From positions 372,001 through 436,000 of the forward strand of contig NZ_CP039650.1 in assembly GCF_004923315.1 (NCBI RefSeq): 64,000 nt of DNA, read 5' to 3'. Shown piece after piece: positions 1 to 9,972 of the stretch. Below the pieces are notes generated by a model. The model saw nothing but the letters and a program-made list of their open reading frames with translations. It did not search any database and was not told where the DNA came from. A program made the position numbers and the translations under genes. The number at the start of each line of letters is the position of its first letter. The first letter of the stretch is position 1. The stretch comes from Azospirillum sp. TSA2s. GTDB taxonomy: Bacteria > Pseudomonadota > Alphaproteobacteria > Azospirillales > Azospirillaceae.

Positions 1-753
1 CACGCCCGACTCTATCAGTCGATGCTGGCCGGCACACAGGGCGTCCATGTGCCGGACGTGGTGCCGGAGCTGTCGAGCAAACGGCTGCTGACCATGGGCT
101 GGGTGCATGGCCGCAAGATCCTGGAGTTCGTCGCCGAGCATCCGGAGGCCCGCGACGAGTTGGCGATGAACATGTTCCGCGCCTGGTACGTGCCCTTCTA
201 CAATTACGGCGTCATCCACGGCGACCCGCATCTGGGCAACTACACGGTCCGGCCCGACCGCTCGATCAATCTGCTGGATTTCGGCTGTATCCGCGTCTTC
301 AAGCCCAGCTTCGTCAAGGGCGTGATCGACCTCTACAACGCGCTGCGCACCGAGAACCGCGAGCAGGCGGTGGAGGCCTACCGCACCTGGGGCTTCGTCA
401 ACCCGTCGAACGAACTGGTCGACGTGCTGAACATCTGGGCGCGCTTTGTCTACGCTCCGATCATGGAGGACCGCCAGCGCAAGATCGAGGAGACCAATGG
501 CGGCCATTACGGGCGCGAGACAGCCGGCAAGGTCCATGCGGAGTTGCGCCGCGTCGGCGGCGTCGAGATCCCACGCGAGTTCGTCTTCATGGACCGCACC
601 GCGGTGGGGCTGGGTTCGGTCTTCCTGCATCTGAAGGCGGAGCTGAACTGGTACCAGATGTTCCAGGGGCTGATCCGCGACTTCGATGTCGACGTGCTGG
701 CGGCGCGGCAAAGCGCGGCGCTGGCGGCGCAGGGGTTGCCGCAGGCGGAGTGA
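1..753 (+). CDS. ABC1/AarF/UbiB-family kinase-like protein, C-terminal part
   Basis: The frame is open to the first base (codons for HARLYQS precede the first Met at 22), so the N-terminus lies outside the window. The visible part carries the hallmarks of the ABC1/AarF/UbiB atypical kinase family: a catalytic loop VIHGDPHLGNY near visible residue 80 and an LLDFG (DFG) motif just after it. Family members support ubiquinone biosynthesis or act as ATP-dependent lipid-linked kinases; the exact substrate here cannot be told. The protein ends in an Ala/Gln-rich tail. It is followed by a palindromic repeat and then the que operon, so a functional link to que is not implied. Confidence 0.85.
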   Translation, partial: HARLYQSMLAGTQGVHVPDVVPELSSKRLLTMGWVHGRKILEFVAEHPEARDELAMNMFRAWYVPFYNYGVIHGDPHLGNYTVRPDRSINLLDFGCIRVFKPSFVKGVIDLYNALRTENREQAVEAYRTWGFVNPSNELVDVLNIWARFVYAPIMEDRQRKIEETNGGHYGRETAGKVHAELRRVGGVEIPREFVFMDRTAVGLGSVFLHLKAELNWYQMFQGLIRDFDVDVLAARQSAALAAQGLPQAE

Positions 754-780
754 GGGGCGCGGGTTCCTTGCCGCGTCAGA

Positions 781-885
781 CCCCCACCTAACCTCCCCCA
801 CTGGGTGGGGGAGGGACTTCCGCCGCTCTCCCAAGCAAGTACTCACCCCCTCCCCCGCCCAGCGGGGGAGGGTTGGGGTGGGGGT
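781..885. repeat. Intergenic palindromic repeat, copy 1 (simple form)
   Basis: About 105 bp of nested inverted repeats made of C-runs and G-runs. Outer arms start CCCCCACCTAACCTCCCCC and end GGGGGAGGGTTGGGGTGGGGG, and there are two inner CCCTCCCCC/GGGGGAGGG-type hairpins. The same design recurs at 23728-23892, where one inner hairpin loop carries extra sequence. It lies between the kinase-like gene and queA, outside any gene. It could act as a transcript-end structure or be a MITE/REP-like element; the sequence alone does not decide. Confidence 0.75.
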
Positions 886-959
886 TCAACGTTGCAAGGC
901 ACTCACCTCCCCAGACCCTTCCCATCCGCCCACCGTTCGGTCTATAGCTTGCCCCTCCC

Positions 960-1988
960 ATGAAGACCGCCGATTTCGACTTCGACCTGCCGCCCGACCG
1001 GATCGCCGAGCATCCCGTCCGACCGCGTGACGCCGCCCGCCTGCTGGAGGTGGGTTCCACCTTGCGCGACTTCATCGTGCGGGACCTGCCGACGCTGCTG
1101 CAACCGGGCGACCTGATGGTCGTCAACGACACCCGCGTGATTCCCGCCCGGCTCGACGGCCGGCGGGGCGAGGTGGCGGTGGAGATCACGCTGCACAAAC
1201 GGCTGGGCGAGCGGGAGTGGGCGACATTCTCCAAACCCGGCAAGCGGCTGAAGCCCGGCGACACCATCGTGATCGCCGAGGACTTCAGCGCCGAGGTGAT
1301 CGCCAAGGACGGCATGGAGGTGCGGCTGCGCTTCTCCGCCGGCGGAGCGGAGCTGATGGAGGCGCTGCACCGCCATGGCCGGATGCCGCTGCCGCCCTAC
1401 ATCCGTCGCAAGGCCGACGAGGGCGACAACGCCGACTACCAGACCGTCTTCGCCGCCCGCGAGGGCGCCGTCGCCGCTCCCACCGCCGGGTTGCACTTCA
1501 CGCCGGAACTGCTGGCGGCGCTGGATGCGCGCGGCGTGCGGCGGGTGCCGGTGACGCTGCATGTCGGCGCCGGCACCTTCCTGCCGGTGAAGGTCGACGA
1601 CATCGCCGACCACAAGATGCACAGCGAATGGGGCGAGATCTCTCATGAAACCGCCGCGGCGGTGAACGAGACGCGCAAGGCCGGCGGCCGGATCGTCTCG
1701 GTCGGCACCACGGCACTGCGCATCCTGGAGACGGCGGGGCGGGAGGACGGGACGCTGGTTCCCTTCAGCGGCGACACCGACATCTTCATCACCCCCGGCT
1801 ACCGTTTCCGCATCGTCGATCTCTTGTGGACCAACTTCCACCTGCCGAAATCGACCCTGTTCATGCTGGTCTGCGCCTTCGGCGGCTATGACCGCATGCG
1901 GGCGGCCTATAGCCACGCCATCGACACCAACTATCGCTTCTTCAGCTACGGCGACGCCTCGCTGCTGCACAGGACGGACCCATCATGA
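960..1988 (+). CDS. queA: S-adenosylmethionine:tRNA ribosyltransferase-isomerase
   Basis: QueA transfers and isomerises the ribosyl part of AdoMet onto preQ1-modified tRNA, giving epoxyqueuosine. The 342-residue protein has the usual family length and conserved blocks: [10 protein letters not shown] near residues 58-67, PTAGLHFT near 174, [10 protein letters not shown] near 200, and a C-terminal [19 protein letters not shown] block. It is the first gene of queA-tgt-queF-queG. Its stop overlaps the tgt start by four bases (ATGA at 1985-1988), suggesting translational coupling. The ATG at 960 was chosen because the protein begins there at the family position ([14 protein letters not shown]). 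I saw no convincing preQ1 riboswitch upstream. Confidence 0.96.
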   Translation: MKTADFDFDLPPDRIAEHPVRPRDAARLLEVGSTLRDFIVRDLPTLLQPGDLMVVNDTRVIPARLDGRRGEVAVEITLHKRLGEREWATFSKPGKRLKPGDTIVIAEDFSAEVIAKDGMEVRLRFSAGGAELMEALHRHGRMPLPPYIRRKADEGDNADYQTVFAAREGAVAAPTAGLHFTPELLAALDARGVRRVPVTLHVGAGTFLPVKVDDIADHKMHSEWGEISHETAAAVNETRKAGGRIVSVGTTALRILETAGREDGTLVPFSGDTDIFITPGYRFRIVDLLWTNFHLPKSTLFMLVCAFGGYDRMRAAYSHAIDTNYRFFSYGDASLLHRTDPS

Positions 1989-3226
1989 CCGGCATCGGCT
2001 TTGACCTTCTGGCGACCGACGGGCGGGCGCGGCGTGGCCGCGTCACCACCGCCCACGGCACCATCGAGACGCCGGCCTTCATGCCGGTCGGCACCGCGGC
2101 AACGGTGAAGGCGATGACCACCGACGCGGTGGCCTCGACCGGCGCGGAAATCCTGCTGGGCAACACCTATCACCTGATGCTGCGCCCGACGGCGGAGCGG
2201 GTGGCGCAGCTGGGCGGGCTGCACCGCTTCATGAACTGGGACAAGCCGATCCTGACCGACAGCGGCGGCTTCCAGGTGATGAGCCTATCCGACCTGCGCA
2301 CCATGTCGGAGGAAGGCGTCACCTTCAAATCGCACCTGGACGGCAGCCGCCACCACCTGACGCCGGAACGCTCGATCCAGATCCAGCACATGCTGGACAG
2401 CAACATCACCATGTGCCTGGACGAGTGCACGCCCTTCCCGGCGACCGAGGCTCAAGCCGAATCGTCCATGCGCCTGTCGATGCGCTGGGCGCGCCGCAGC
2501 AAGGACGCCTTTGTCGAGCGGCCCGGCTACGGCCTGTTCGGCATCGTCCAGGGCAGCGTCTATCCGGAGTTGCGGGCGGAGAGTGTCGCCGCCCTGAGCG
2601 ACATCGGCTTCGACGGCTACGCCATCGGCGGCCTGGCGGTCGGCGAGGGTCAGGAGACGATGTTCCGCGTGCTGGACTTCACCGAACCGCTGATGGTCAA
2701 GGACCGCCCGCGCTACCTGATGGGCGTCGGCCGGCCGAGCGACCTGATCGGCGCCGTGCGGCGCGGTGTCGACATGTTCGACTGCGTGATGCCGACCCGC
2801 TCGGGCCGCACCGGTCAGGCCTTCGTCCGCCGCGGCACCATCAACATCCGCAACGCCCGCCATGCCCATGACGAGCGCCCGCTCGACGCCGACTGCACCT
2901 GCCCCGCTTGCCGCAGCTACAGCCGGGGCTATCTGCATCATCTGTTCAAGGCGGACGAGATGCTGGGGCCGATGCTGCTGACCTGGCACAACCTGCATTA
3001 CTACCAGGACGTGATGCGGACGATGCGGCAGGCCATCGAGGACGGCAATTTCGAAGAGGTCGCCAGCGCGATGGAAGCCCGCATGAACGAAGGCGACATC
3101 GAGGCGACCGTTGACCCCATCGCCAAGCCCGGCAAGCCGCCGAAGCAAGGCCGCCCGCCGAAGGCGGGCAAAGACAGCGATCCGCCGAAGGCAGAGCGGG
3201 TGGCGGAGGAAAAGACCGATGACTGA
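1985..3226 (+). CDS. tgt: tRNA-guanine transglycosylase
   Basis: Tgt swaps guanine 34 for preQ1 in tRNAs with GUN anticodons (Asp, Asn, His, Tyr). The sequence shows the substrate-pocket segment LTDSGGFQV near residue 90, VQGS, GGLAVGE, and [11 protein letters not shown] near 265, where the Asp is the family nucleophile. A zinc site is formed by Cys residues in CTCPAC and a downstream His in WHNLHYY. The protein is 413 residues, longer than usual for the family, because of a Lys/Pro-rich tail (about the last 35 residues, [15 protein letters not shown]) of unknown role. It overlaps queA by four bases and queF by eight. Confidence 0.97.
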   Translation: MTGIGFDLLATDGRARRGRVTTAHGTIETPAFMPVGTAATVKAMTTDAVASTGAEILLGNTYHLMLRPTAERVAQLGGLHRFMNWDKPILTDSGGFQVMSLSDLRTMSEEGVTFKSHLDGSRHHLTPERSIQIQHMLDSNITMCLDECTPFPATEAQAESSMRLSMRWARRSKDAFVERPGYGLFGIVQGSVYPELRAESVAALSDIGFDGYAIGGLAVGEGQETMFRVLDFTEPLMVKDRPRYLMGVGRPSDLIGAVRRGVDMFDCVMPTRSGRTGQAFVRRGTINIRNARHAHDERPLDADCTCPACRSYSRGYLHHLFKADEMLGPMLLTWHNLHYYQDVMRTMRQAIEDGNFEEVASAMEARMNEGDIEATVDPIAKPGKPPKQGRPPKAGKDSDPPKAERVAEEKTDD

Positions 3227-3683
3227 GAACATCTATGCCGGCCTGACCCAGCTCGGCGGCTCCACCGTCCAGCCCAAGACCCCGGAGGAGGCGGTGCTGG
3301 AGCGGGTGCCGAACCCGAATCCCGGCACCCCCTACTGCGTGCGCTTCACCGCGCCGGAGTTCACCTCGCTCTGCCCGATCACCGGCCAGCCCGATTTCGC
3401 CCATCTGGTCATCGACTATGTGCCCGGTGACTGGCTGGTGGAATCGAAGTCGCTGAAGCTGTTCCTGACCAGCTTCCGCAACCACGGCGCCTTCCACGAG
3501 GCCTGCACCGTCGGCATCGGCAAGCGGCTGGTGGACGAGCTGTCGCCGGTGTGGCTGCGCATCGGCGGCTACTGGTATCCGCGCGGCGGCATCCCCATCG
3601 ACGTCTTCTTCCAGACCGGCGAACCGCCGAAGGGCGTCTGGATCCCGTCGCAGGACGTCCAGACCTATCGTGGCCGCGGCTAA
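3219..3683 (+). CDS. queF: NADPH-dependent preQ0 (7-cyano-7-deazaguanine) reductase
   Basis: QueF reduces preQ0 to preQ1, the base that Tgt inserts. This is the short single-domain form (154 residues). The catalytic Cys lies in [13 protein letters not shown] near residue 49, and the QueF signature [16 protein letters not shown] follows near residue 74. The ATG at 3219 was chosen over longer openings because it gives [13 protein letters not shown], a normal family N-terminus, and overlaps the end of tgt by eight bases. The 3' end overlaps queG by 14 bases. preQ0 itself must be made by genes outside this window. Confidence 0.95.
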   Translation: MTENIYAGLTQLGGSTVQPKTPEEAVLERVPNPNPGTPYCVRFTAPEFTSLCPITGQPDFAHLVIDYVPGDWLVESKSLKLFLTSFRNHGAFHEACTVGIGKRLVDELSPVWLRIGGYWYPRGGIPIDVFFQTGEPPKGVWIPSQDVQTYRGRG

Positions 3684-4758
3684 GCCCGCTCCGCTGGCGT
3701 CCGCCGACCCGGCGCGGCTGCGCGACGCCATCCGCGACCGTGCGCTGGCGGTGGGATTCGACGCAGTGGGATTCGCCCCCGCCGCGCTGGGACCGGAGGC
3801 GCGCGAGCGGCTCGCCCGCTTCGTCGCCGCGGGCCGGCATGGCGACATGGGATGGATGGCCGAGCGCAGCGACCAGCGCAGCCATCCGCAATCCCTGTGG
3901 GACGAGGCGCGCACCGTCATCGCGCTCGGCACCAGCTACGCCCCGCACGACGACCCGCGCCGGCTGGCGGAGCATCCCGACCGCGGCGTCGTCTCCGTCT
4001 ATGCCCGCAACCGTGACTATCACGACTTGGTCAAGGGGCGGCTCAAGACGCTGGCCCAATGGCTCGCCCACCAGACCAAGGCGGGGGTGAAGGTGTTCGT
4101 CGACACCGCCCCGGTGATGGAAAAGCCGCTGGCGGCGCAGGCCGGGCTCGGCTGGCAGGGCAAGCACACCAATCTGGTGTCGCGCGACCATGGTTCCTGG
4201 CTATTCCTGGGCGAGATCTACACGACGCTGGAACTGCCGCCGGACCCGCCGGCCCGCGACCGCTGCGGCTCCTGCGACCGTTGCCAGACCGCCTGCCCGA
4301 CCGCCGCCTTCCCGGCTCCCTACCAGATCGACGCTCGGCGCTGCATCAGCTATCTGACCATCGAGCATAAGGGGCCGATCCCCGACGAGCTCAAGCCGCT
4401 GATGGGAAACCGCATCTATGGCTGTGACGATTGCCTCGCCGCCTGCCCCTGGAACAAGTTCGCCCGCGCGACCAGCGAACCCGCCTTCCTGCCGCGGGCC
4501 GAGTTGACCGCGCCGCGGCTGGCCGATCTGGCGCAACTGGACGATGCCGGTTTCCGGCAGGTGTTCAGCGGCTCCCCCATCAAGCGCATCGGCCGCGACC
4601 GCTTCGTGCGCAACGTGCTGGTCGCCATCGGCAACAGCGGCGATCCGGCATTGCGACCGGTGGCCGAGGCTCTGCGCGAGGACGGCAGCGACGTGGTGCG
4701 CGAGGCGGCCGGCTGGGCAGCGGAAAGGTTGAGCGGCGCGACAAATGCACACGCCTGA
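3670..4758 (+). CDS. queG: Epoxyqueuosine reductase
   Basis: QueG performs the last queuosine step, reducing epoxyqueuosine in tRNA with cobalamin and two [4Fe-4S] clusters. Both cluster motifs are present: [12 protein letters not shown] near residue 198 and [11 protein letters not shown] near 255. Downstream helices end in HEAT-like sequence ([11 protein letters not shown]). The start is a GTG at 3670 inside the end of queF, giving a 14-base overlap; the 362-residue length fits the family. With queA, tgt and queF this makes a compact operon for the late part of the pathway. A 3' AT-rich stretch (4759-4842) separates it from the next small gene. Confidence 0.95.
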   Translation: MAAAKPAPLASADPARLRDAIRDRALAVGFDAVGFAPAALGPEARERLARFVAAGRHGDMGWMAERSDQRSHPQSLWDEARTVIALGTSYAPHDDPRRLAEHPDRGVVSVYARNRDYHDLVKGRLKTLAQWLAHQTKAGVKVFVDTAPVMEKPLAAQAGLGWQGKHTNLVSRDHGSWLFLGEIYTTLELPPDPPARDRCGSCDRCQTACPTAAFPAPYQIDARRCISYLTIEHKGPIPDELKPLMGNRIYGCDDCLAACPWNKFARATSEPAFLPRAELTAPRLADLAQLDDAGFRQVFSGSPIKRIGRDRFVRNVLVAIGNSGDPALRPVAEALREDGSDVVREAAGWAAERLSGATNAHA

Positions 4759-4842
4759 GTGAGATTTCTTCAAACTGACGGCACTCCCCGCCTACCTTGT
4801 CGGCGCCCGCGCTGTTGCGCTATCATCCTTGCGGAGGCGTGC

Positions 4843-5127
4843 ATGTCGAACAATGCCGAAATTCTGAACGCGATCCTGGACCTGAAGACCCACGTCGACG
4901 GCAGATTCGAGCGGTTGGAGCAGCGGCTCGACCGCTTGGCACAGCGGGGCGATGGCGTCGACCAGCGCCTTGACGGCATAGACCACCGGCTGAAAGACCT
5001 GCAGGTCACCGTCCACAATCAGGGCGAGCGCATCAGCCGGATGGAAGGCCGCCTGGACGAGCAGTCACGCATCCTCGCCGCGCTGATTCCGACCCGCGTC
5101 GCCGCGGTCCCGCCCGCCGCTGAATGA
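4843..5127 (+). CDS. Small coiled-coil protein
   Basis: I do not recognise a named family. The 94-residue product is almost entirely heptad-like: repeated pieces such as RFERLEQRLDRL, VDQRLDGIDHRLKDL and GERISRMEGRLDEQ predict a long soluble coiled coil, with no membrane segment. The ATG at 4843 was preferred over an upstream in-frame ATG at 4759 because a GGAGG-type ribosome site lies just ahead (4831-4836) and the upstream translation is low-complexity. Its stop overlaps an ATG at 5124 by ATGA, suggesting coupling with the following acetyltransferase gene. Confidence 0.7.
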   Translation: MSNNAEILNAILDLKTHVDGRFERLEQRLDRLAQRGDGVDQRLDGIDHRLKDLQVTVHNQGERISRMEGRLDEQSRILAALIPTRVAAVPPAAE

Positions 5128-6319
5128 GCGGAGGACGGCCGTCTCCCTCCCCGCTCCCCATCACGGGTATGGCCCGGCCCATCCGGACGAACTGAGCGAC
5201 GTCGCTCGCCTCGCGCGGCTCGGCTTCGGGCTGTCGCGCGATCTGTTCGACCGCTATGCCGGGCTGTTCGGCATCGACAGCATCCGCGTCTTGAGAGTTC
5301 CACGAGCCACGGGCACCGTATTGGCCGCCTGTGCCGCGCACTGGATGATGGACCAGTGGTTCGGCGGACGCCCGGTTCCGGTGCAGGCCATCGCCATGGT
5401 GGCGGTCGACCCCGCCCTGCGCGGCGCCGGTCATGGCAGCGCATTGATGCGGGCCCTGATGATGGAAGGGCGGAATGCCGGGGCGGCGCTTTCGGTCCTC
5501 TGCCCGGCAACCCTACCCTTTTACCAGCGACTCGGCTTCGGCCGCGGCGGTGTCACCTGCCGCTGGAGCGCCCCGCCGATGGCCTTCGGACGAGCCGGGG
5601 TGACCGCAACCTCCCTTTTGCCCGCGGATCCGCTCGATGCCGCGCCGCTGGCGATGCTCCGCCGGCCGATGCTGGCGGAATGGAACGGCCTGCCGGAACG
5701 GACGGAGGCGCTGTGGACGCTCGCCCTCTGCCCCGATGGCGAACCGGCCGACCTCTACCGCAACGACGTCGGCTATATCGCGGTGACGCCGCCGCAGGAC
5801 CGGCGGCTTGCCGTCGCTGATGCCTGCCTGCCCTCGCCGCGGGCGCTGGAGCCCGCCATGGCCCTGCTGGCCGGTTTCCGTGCCCAGGTCGACCGGGTGA
5901 CTTGGCGCGGCGGCCCCGACGACACGCTGGCGCTGATGGCCGGAGACGGCGTGACGCTGGAGATGCGCGAGGAGTGGCTGATCCGCCCGCTCGATATAGC
6001 GCTGTCGCTGGAGGCGCGCGGTTATCCGGCCGGCCTGTCGGAATCCGCCACTTTTGAGATAAAAGATCATTTAATCCCCATTAACTGCAGGAAGTATCAC
6101 CTTGAGGTTGCTCAATCCAGGGGAAACATCTCCGAAATGGAGCAAGTCATTGAACCACCGATCCGCCTGAGCGTGGCCGCCTTCGCCAGTCTGTTCACGG
6201 GGCATGCAAGCGCTCGTTCATTGTGGAGAACCGGTTTGCTTCATGGTGAAGAAAAGATGATCGACCGGTTGCACCGCATATTTTGCGGCGCACCCTCGTG
6301 GATGCCCGACCGCTTCTGA
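5124..6319 (+). CDS. Eis-like GNAT N-acetyltransferase with suspected N-terminal frameshift
   Basis: The conserved region matches Eis-type acetyltransferases: DQWFGGRPVPVQAIAMVAV, then an acetyl-CoA loop RGAGHGSALM, then LCPATLPFYQRLGF, and a C-terminal SCP2-like half ending in an acidic/aromatic tail. The first standard start in this frame is only a TTG at 5291, but codons upstream back to about 5165 read like the missing family N-terminus (YGPAHPDELSDVARLARLGF). An ATG at 5124 overlaps the previous stop yet is one frame off and stops at 5192-5194. A single-base loss in the C-rich tract 5144-5159 would explain this. The last roughly 85 codons (from about 6050) are less GC-rich than the rest. 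The gene may be intact from TTG, frameshifted, or affected by a base-call error. Confidence 0.7.
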
Positions 6320-6439
6320 AATAAGTGGGTTTCCTGACCTGAATCAAACCGGACGTTAACCGAGCTGTGGTTCAATCGTCCCAATGATCGGGAGAAAAGG
6401 GTCGCCGCACAGGCGATGCCATCGGGGAGTCCAAAATCC

Positions 6440-8845
6440 ATGACGATCGGAACGCGGATCGCGCTTGGCTTCGCCGCCGTGCTGCTGCTGACCGTGGGCG
6501 TGGCGTTCGTCGGCTGGAACAGCCTGAGCACCTATGCCGAGCGGGTCGATTTGGCGTCACACACCGCCGACCTCGACACCCGGCTGAAGTCGGTCCGGCT
6601 GGAGGAGGCGCGCTTCGTCACCGAACGCGATGCCAAGGCCGCGGCCAATGTTCCGGGAATGCTGGACGCCCTGCAGAGCGAAGCGCAGGAAACCCGCGCC
6701 GCCCTGACCGAGGGCGAGGGCCGGCGTCTGCTGGACGAGGTTCTGTCCGGCATCGACGGCTACCGTGGCGCCTTCGCCAATTTCGTCGCTCAGGACCGCG
6801 AGGCGCACGCCCGTACCGCCAGCATGGAAACGCGCGCCCGCGCGCTGCGTGAGATCGCCGAAAAGATCGGCAAGCAGCAGTCCGAACGCTATGACCTGAA
6901 CATGGCCAGCAAGCGCGGCGCCGATACCGAGCTGCGCCACAGCATGGATACGGCCGAGCGCGCGAACCGCGTGATCGAACGGGTTCTGGAAGTCCGGCGT
7001 CAGCAAAGCGAACTCCGCCGCAACACGGACGAGGCGCTGGCCGACCGCATCGTGGCGGCGCTGGACGAGCTGGTGGAGACCACAGACACCGTTGCCAAGG
7101 ACCTCGTCGGCACCAATGACGAGGAGCTCGCCGCCCGGATCGCCGGCGATGCCCGCGCCTATCACGATACCGTCAAGGCCCTGCGCGGCAAGGGCGTCGC
7201 GGCGCTCACCGAGGCGGGGGTGGCCACCGGACTCGACGAGGCCGCGCGCGGCGTGCAGGAGCGCGCGGTGGAGTTGCAACAGAATCAGGCAATGGTGACC
7301 GAGGCCCTGAGCGAGGCCTCCAAATACGCCCAGAGCGAGGTGAACGAGGCGGTGATGCTGCGCGGTCTGGCAATGCGGCTGGTGCAGGGCGCCCAATCCG
7401 CGATGCTGGGCCAGCGCGATTTTCTGCTGACCGGCACGGCCGACGCCAAGGCCATGGTCGACACCGCGGTGAAGGAGATCCTGGGGCTTGCCGAACAGGC
7501 CGGCGCCGTTCTGGTCGACCAGGAAGGGCGCGCGCTGATCGCCGCCATCACCGAAGCCGCGCGGGCCTTCGACTCGGAATTCGCCTCGCTGTCGTCCGCC
7601 GTCGCCAAGCAGCACGAGGCATCGGCGGCGATGGCCAAGGCGTCCGCGACGGTCAGCGGGCAGGTCGGCCGGCTGGTCAGCCTGCAGCGCGACGACCGCG
7701 AAGCCGGGCGCGCCAGCGCCGGGATGGTGATCGCCGTGGGGGCCGCCGTGGCGCTGATCCTCGGCATGCTGATGGCCTGGATCATCGACCGTGCCATCAC
7801 GCACCCGTTGCACGCCATGACCGGCGCCATGGGCCGGCTGGCCGAAGGAGACCTGACGGTCGACGTCCCCGGCAGCGACCGCAAGGACGAACTGCGCAAC
7901 ATGGCCGCCGCCATGACCATCTTCAAGGACAACGCCCTGGAGATGCGGCGGATGGAACGCGAGCGGGAGGAGATGCGCATCCAGATCGACGCCGACCGTC
8001 GCCGCACGATGAACGAGTTCGCCAACGGCTTCGAACAGGCGGTGTCGGGCGTGGTCATGTCGCTGACCGAATCGGCCAACTCGCTGGGCCGGGATGCGCA
8101 GGAGATGTCGTCGGACGCGGCGCTGACCACCGCGAAGTCCACCGCCGTCGCCACGGCCTCGCAGCAGGCGACCGCCAACGTGCAGACGGTCGCGGCGGCG
8201 GCGGAGGAGTTGTCGGCTTCCATCGCCGAGATCTCCCGCCAGCTCAACGCCAGTTCCGCCACCGCCTCCGGTGCCGCCGACAAGGCGGTGCAGACCAACA
8301 GCATCGTCGAAGGGCTGTCGCTCGCCGCCGAGCGGATCGGCCAGGTCGTCGGGCTGATCGGCGAGATCGCCGAGCAGACCAACCTGCTGGCGCTCAACGC
8401 GACCATCGAAGCCGCCCGCGCCGGTGAAGCCGGCAAGGGTTTCGCCGTGGTGGCGACCGAGGTGAAGAACCTCGCCGGCCAGACCGCCAAGGCGACCGAG
8501 GAGATCTCCGCCCAGGTCGCGGAGATGCAGACCGCCACCACCAGCGCGGTGGACGCCATCCGCACCATCTCCGAAGCCGTGACCGCCATCAGCGGAACCG
8601 TCACCGACATCGCCCATGAGATGGAGCAGCAGGGCAGCGCAACCCGCGAAATCGCCCAGAATGTCCAGCAGGCGGCCGAAGGCACCCAGCAGGTGATGCG
8701 CAACATCGCCGAGGTGACCACCGCCGCCACCAAGACCGGCGGCGCCGCCGATGCGGTCCTGACCGCCAGCCGCACGCTCGCCACCCAGGCCGACCGCCTG
8801 CGCGGCGAGGTCCAGGGCTTCCTGAACAAGGTACGGACAGCCTGA
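6440..8845 (+). CDS. Methyl-accepting chemotaxis protein
   Basis: A transmembrane chemoreceptor of about 801 residues. TM1 is near residues 6-25. A long, mostly helical periplasmic part follows (to about 425), then TM2 (about 428-449), a HAMP linker ([20 protein letters not shown]) and the cytoplasmic signalling domain. The hairpin tip [21 protein letters not shown] near residue 640 is nearly invariant in receptors that contact CheA and CheW. There is no C-terminal NWETF-type tether for CheR/CheB. The large helical sensor could be a bimodular or tandem four-helix domain; the ligand is unknown. ATG 6440 was chosen over 6416 because GGGGAG (6424-6429) is well spaced for it. Confidence 0.93.
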   Translation: MTIGTRIALGFAAVLLLTVGVAFVGWNSLSTYAERVDLASHTADLDTRLKSVRLEEARFVTERDAKAAANVPGMLDALQSEAQETRAALTEGEGRRLLDEVLSGIDGYRGAFANFVAQDREAHARTASMETRARALREIAEKIGKQQSERYDLNMASKRGADTELRHSMDTAERANRVIERVLEVRRQQSELRRNTDEALADRIVAALDELVETTDTVAKDLVGTNDEELAARIAGDARAYHDTVKALRGKGVAALTEAGVATGLDEAARGVQERAVELQQNQAMVTEALSEASKYAQSEVNEAVMLRGLAMRLVQGAQSAMLGQRDFLLTGTADAKAMVDTAVKEILGLAEQAGAVLVDQEGRALIAAITEAARAFDSEFASLSSAVAKQHEASAAMAKASATVSGQVGRLVSLQRDDREAGRASAGMVIAVGAAVALILGMLMAWIIDRAITHPLHAMTGAMGRLAEGDLTVDVPGSDRKDELRNMAAAMTIFKDNALEMRRMEREREEMRIQIDADRRRTMNEFANGFEQAVSGVVMSLTESANSLGRDAQEMSSDAALTTAKSTAVATASQQATANVQTVAAAAEELSASIAEISRQLNASSATASGAADKAVQTNSIVEGLSLAAERIGQVVGLIGEIAEQTNLLALNATIEAARAGEAGKGFAVVATEVKNLAGQTAKATEEISAQVAEMQTATTSAVDAIRTISEAVTAISGTVTDIAHEMEQQGSATREIAQNVQQAAEGTQQVMRNIAEVTTAATKTGGAADAVLTASRTLATQADRLRGEVQGFLNKVRTA

Positions 8846-8869
8846 TTTTTCGAGCCTGCATTTTAGGAG

Positions 8870-8893
8870 GCGTGCGGCAGCGGAGCCGCACGC
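8870..8893. terminator. Hairpin between convergent genes
   Basis: A perfect 9-bp stem (GCGTGCGGC / GCCGCACGC, six-base loop) lies between the ends of the chemoreceptor and CYTH genes, which converge here. There is no clear T-run on either side, so its role as a bidirectional terminator is inferred from position and stem strength. Confidence 0.45.
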
Positions 8894-8908
8894 CCGACCT
8901 CCGCGCCG

Positions 8909-9388
8909 TCAGGCCGCGGCGGCCGACCAGCGCCGGATCGGCGCGCGGGACAGGGCGGAGTTGCCGTAGGCGCGCAGGGTGGTGACCTCCGCACCGATCC
9001 AGTCCGGCAGCGGCACCATCTGGTCGGGAGAGTCCAACTCGACCTCCGCGATGACCAGCCCGGCATTTTCGCCGTGGAAGACGTCGATCTCCCAGCACAG
9101 CCCATCCTGACGGTGGCGGTAGCGCGTCTTTTCGATCACCCGCCCTTCGCAGCCATGGAGCAGGAGCTGGCAGGCGAAATCCAGTGCCAGCGGGTGTTCC
9201 ACCTCGTCCCGGCAAGCGCCCCGCTTCAGCGATTTTATGGTCAGTGTGGCGCGGTCCTCCGCAATGCGGACGCGGACCGTGCTGGCGCCGTCGGACGGCA
9301 GGTATCCCTGGAGGATTCGGATGCCATCCCGGCAGAGATGCCGGACATCCTTGCGGACCAGAAAGCGCCGCTCGATTTCCAGTGCCAT
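8909..9388 (-). CDS. CYTH-domain protein (triphosphate tunnel metalloenzyme)
   Basis: The N-terminus MALEIERRFLV carries the ExExK/R-type signature of CYTH domains. These form a beta-tunnel that binds triphosphate substrates and divalent metal. Further charged strands fit the fold: VRVRIAEDRATLTIKS, WEIDVFHGENAGLVIAEVEL. At 159 residues it is a single-domain member, like bacterial inorganic triphosphatases rather than the two-domain CYTH-CHAD proteins. The exact substrate (PPPi, thiamine triphosphate or other) is not evident. It is transcribed toward the chemoreceptor and stands alone. Confidence 0.85.
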   Translation of the reverse strand: MALEIERRFLVRKDVRHLCRDGIRILQGYLPSDGASTVRVRIAEDRATLTIKSLKRGACRDEVEHPLALDFACQLLLHGCEGRVIEKTRYRHRQDGLCWEIDVFHGENAGLVIAEVELDSPDQMVPLPDWIGAEVTTLRAYGNSALSRAPIRRWSAAAA

Positions 9389-9548
9389 GGCTAGGCCCTT
9401 CGGACGATCTCGCCGACGACCCTAGCGGAAAGTCCCTGCCGGCTTCAACCTCGTCGCTCTGTGCGGAGCGCAACCGAGACTGCATGCGCCCGGACTATGA
9501 TGTGACGATCGGTCGCTACAGGTCTGGGAATGATGCTATCGTCGGTCG

Positions 9549-9794
9549 ATGAACGCCGATCTCTCCGCCTGGATTCCTGGGGCCCTGATTCCCTGGCTGG
9601 TCCTGTTCGTTCTCTATGGGCTGCCGCTTCTGCATGTGGCGCTGTCGCGCCGTGGCGGCGGCTGGCGCCCGCCGGCCGGATCGCGCTGCCCCTTCGGGCC
9701 ACGCGCCGGCTGGTTGGTGATGGTGCTGATGCTGGGGCCGGTCGGATGGCTGATGTTCGCGCTCCGCCGGCCCCGCCGCGCATCTGGCAGATAG
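9549..9794 (+). CDS. Small two-span membrane protein
   Basis: An 81-residue product with two hydrophobic stretches (about residues 10-31, WIPGALIPWLVLFVLYGL, and 53-72, GWLVMVLMLGPVGWLMFAL). They are separated by a basic, Arg/Gly-rich loop with a lone Cys, and the tail is basic. No named family was recognised. It starts 160 bp from the divergent CYTH gene and ends 22 bp before the convergent DUF3309 gene. Function unknown; an inner-membrane location is the only safe inference. Confidence 0.55.
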   Translation: MNADLSAWIPGALIPWLVLFVLYGLPLLHVALSRRGGGWRPPAGSRCPFGPRAGWLVMVLMLGPVGWLMFALRRPRRASGR

Positions 9795-9816
9795 CATCAG
9801 ACAGACAGGCTGGGGA

Positions 9817-9972
9817 TCAGATCCGGCCCATCAGCAGCAGAACGATCAGGACGATCAGCAGCACGCCGAGGATGCCGCTGGGACCATAGCCCCAGCCACG
9901 GCTGTGCGGCCAGGCCGGAACGGCACCGAGAAGCAACAGAATCAGGATGATGAGCAGAATAGTGCCGAGCAT
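9817..9972 (-). CDS. DUF3309 family tiny membrane protein
   Basis: This 51-residue protein fits the DUF3309 pattern closely: an N-terminal hydrophobic helix (MLGTILLIILILLLLGAVP), a conserved central WPHSRGWGYGPSG stretch and a second hydrophobic helix ending in MGRI. Such proteins are widespread in Proteobacteria and of unknown function. The ATG at 9972 was chosen because the domain begins there and GGGAGAAGG precedes it; a longer in-frame opening to 10143 has no support. Confidence 0.85.
   Translation of the reverse strand: MLGTILLIILILLLLGAVPAWPHSRGWGYGPSGILGVLLIVLIVLLLMGRI

Noticed and set aside
886-959. Possible preQ1 riboswitch upstream of queA
   Set aside because: The short leader lacks the C-rich loop, stem and A-rich tail expected; the upstream repeat does not resemble one.
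6557-8617. A 686-codon open frame antisense to the chemoreceptor gene
   Set aside because: Shadow of the strongly coding chemoreceptor frame; Gly/His/Asp/Arg-rich with no recognisable motif.
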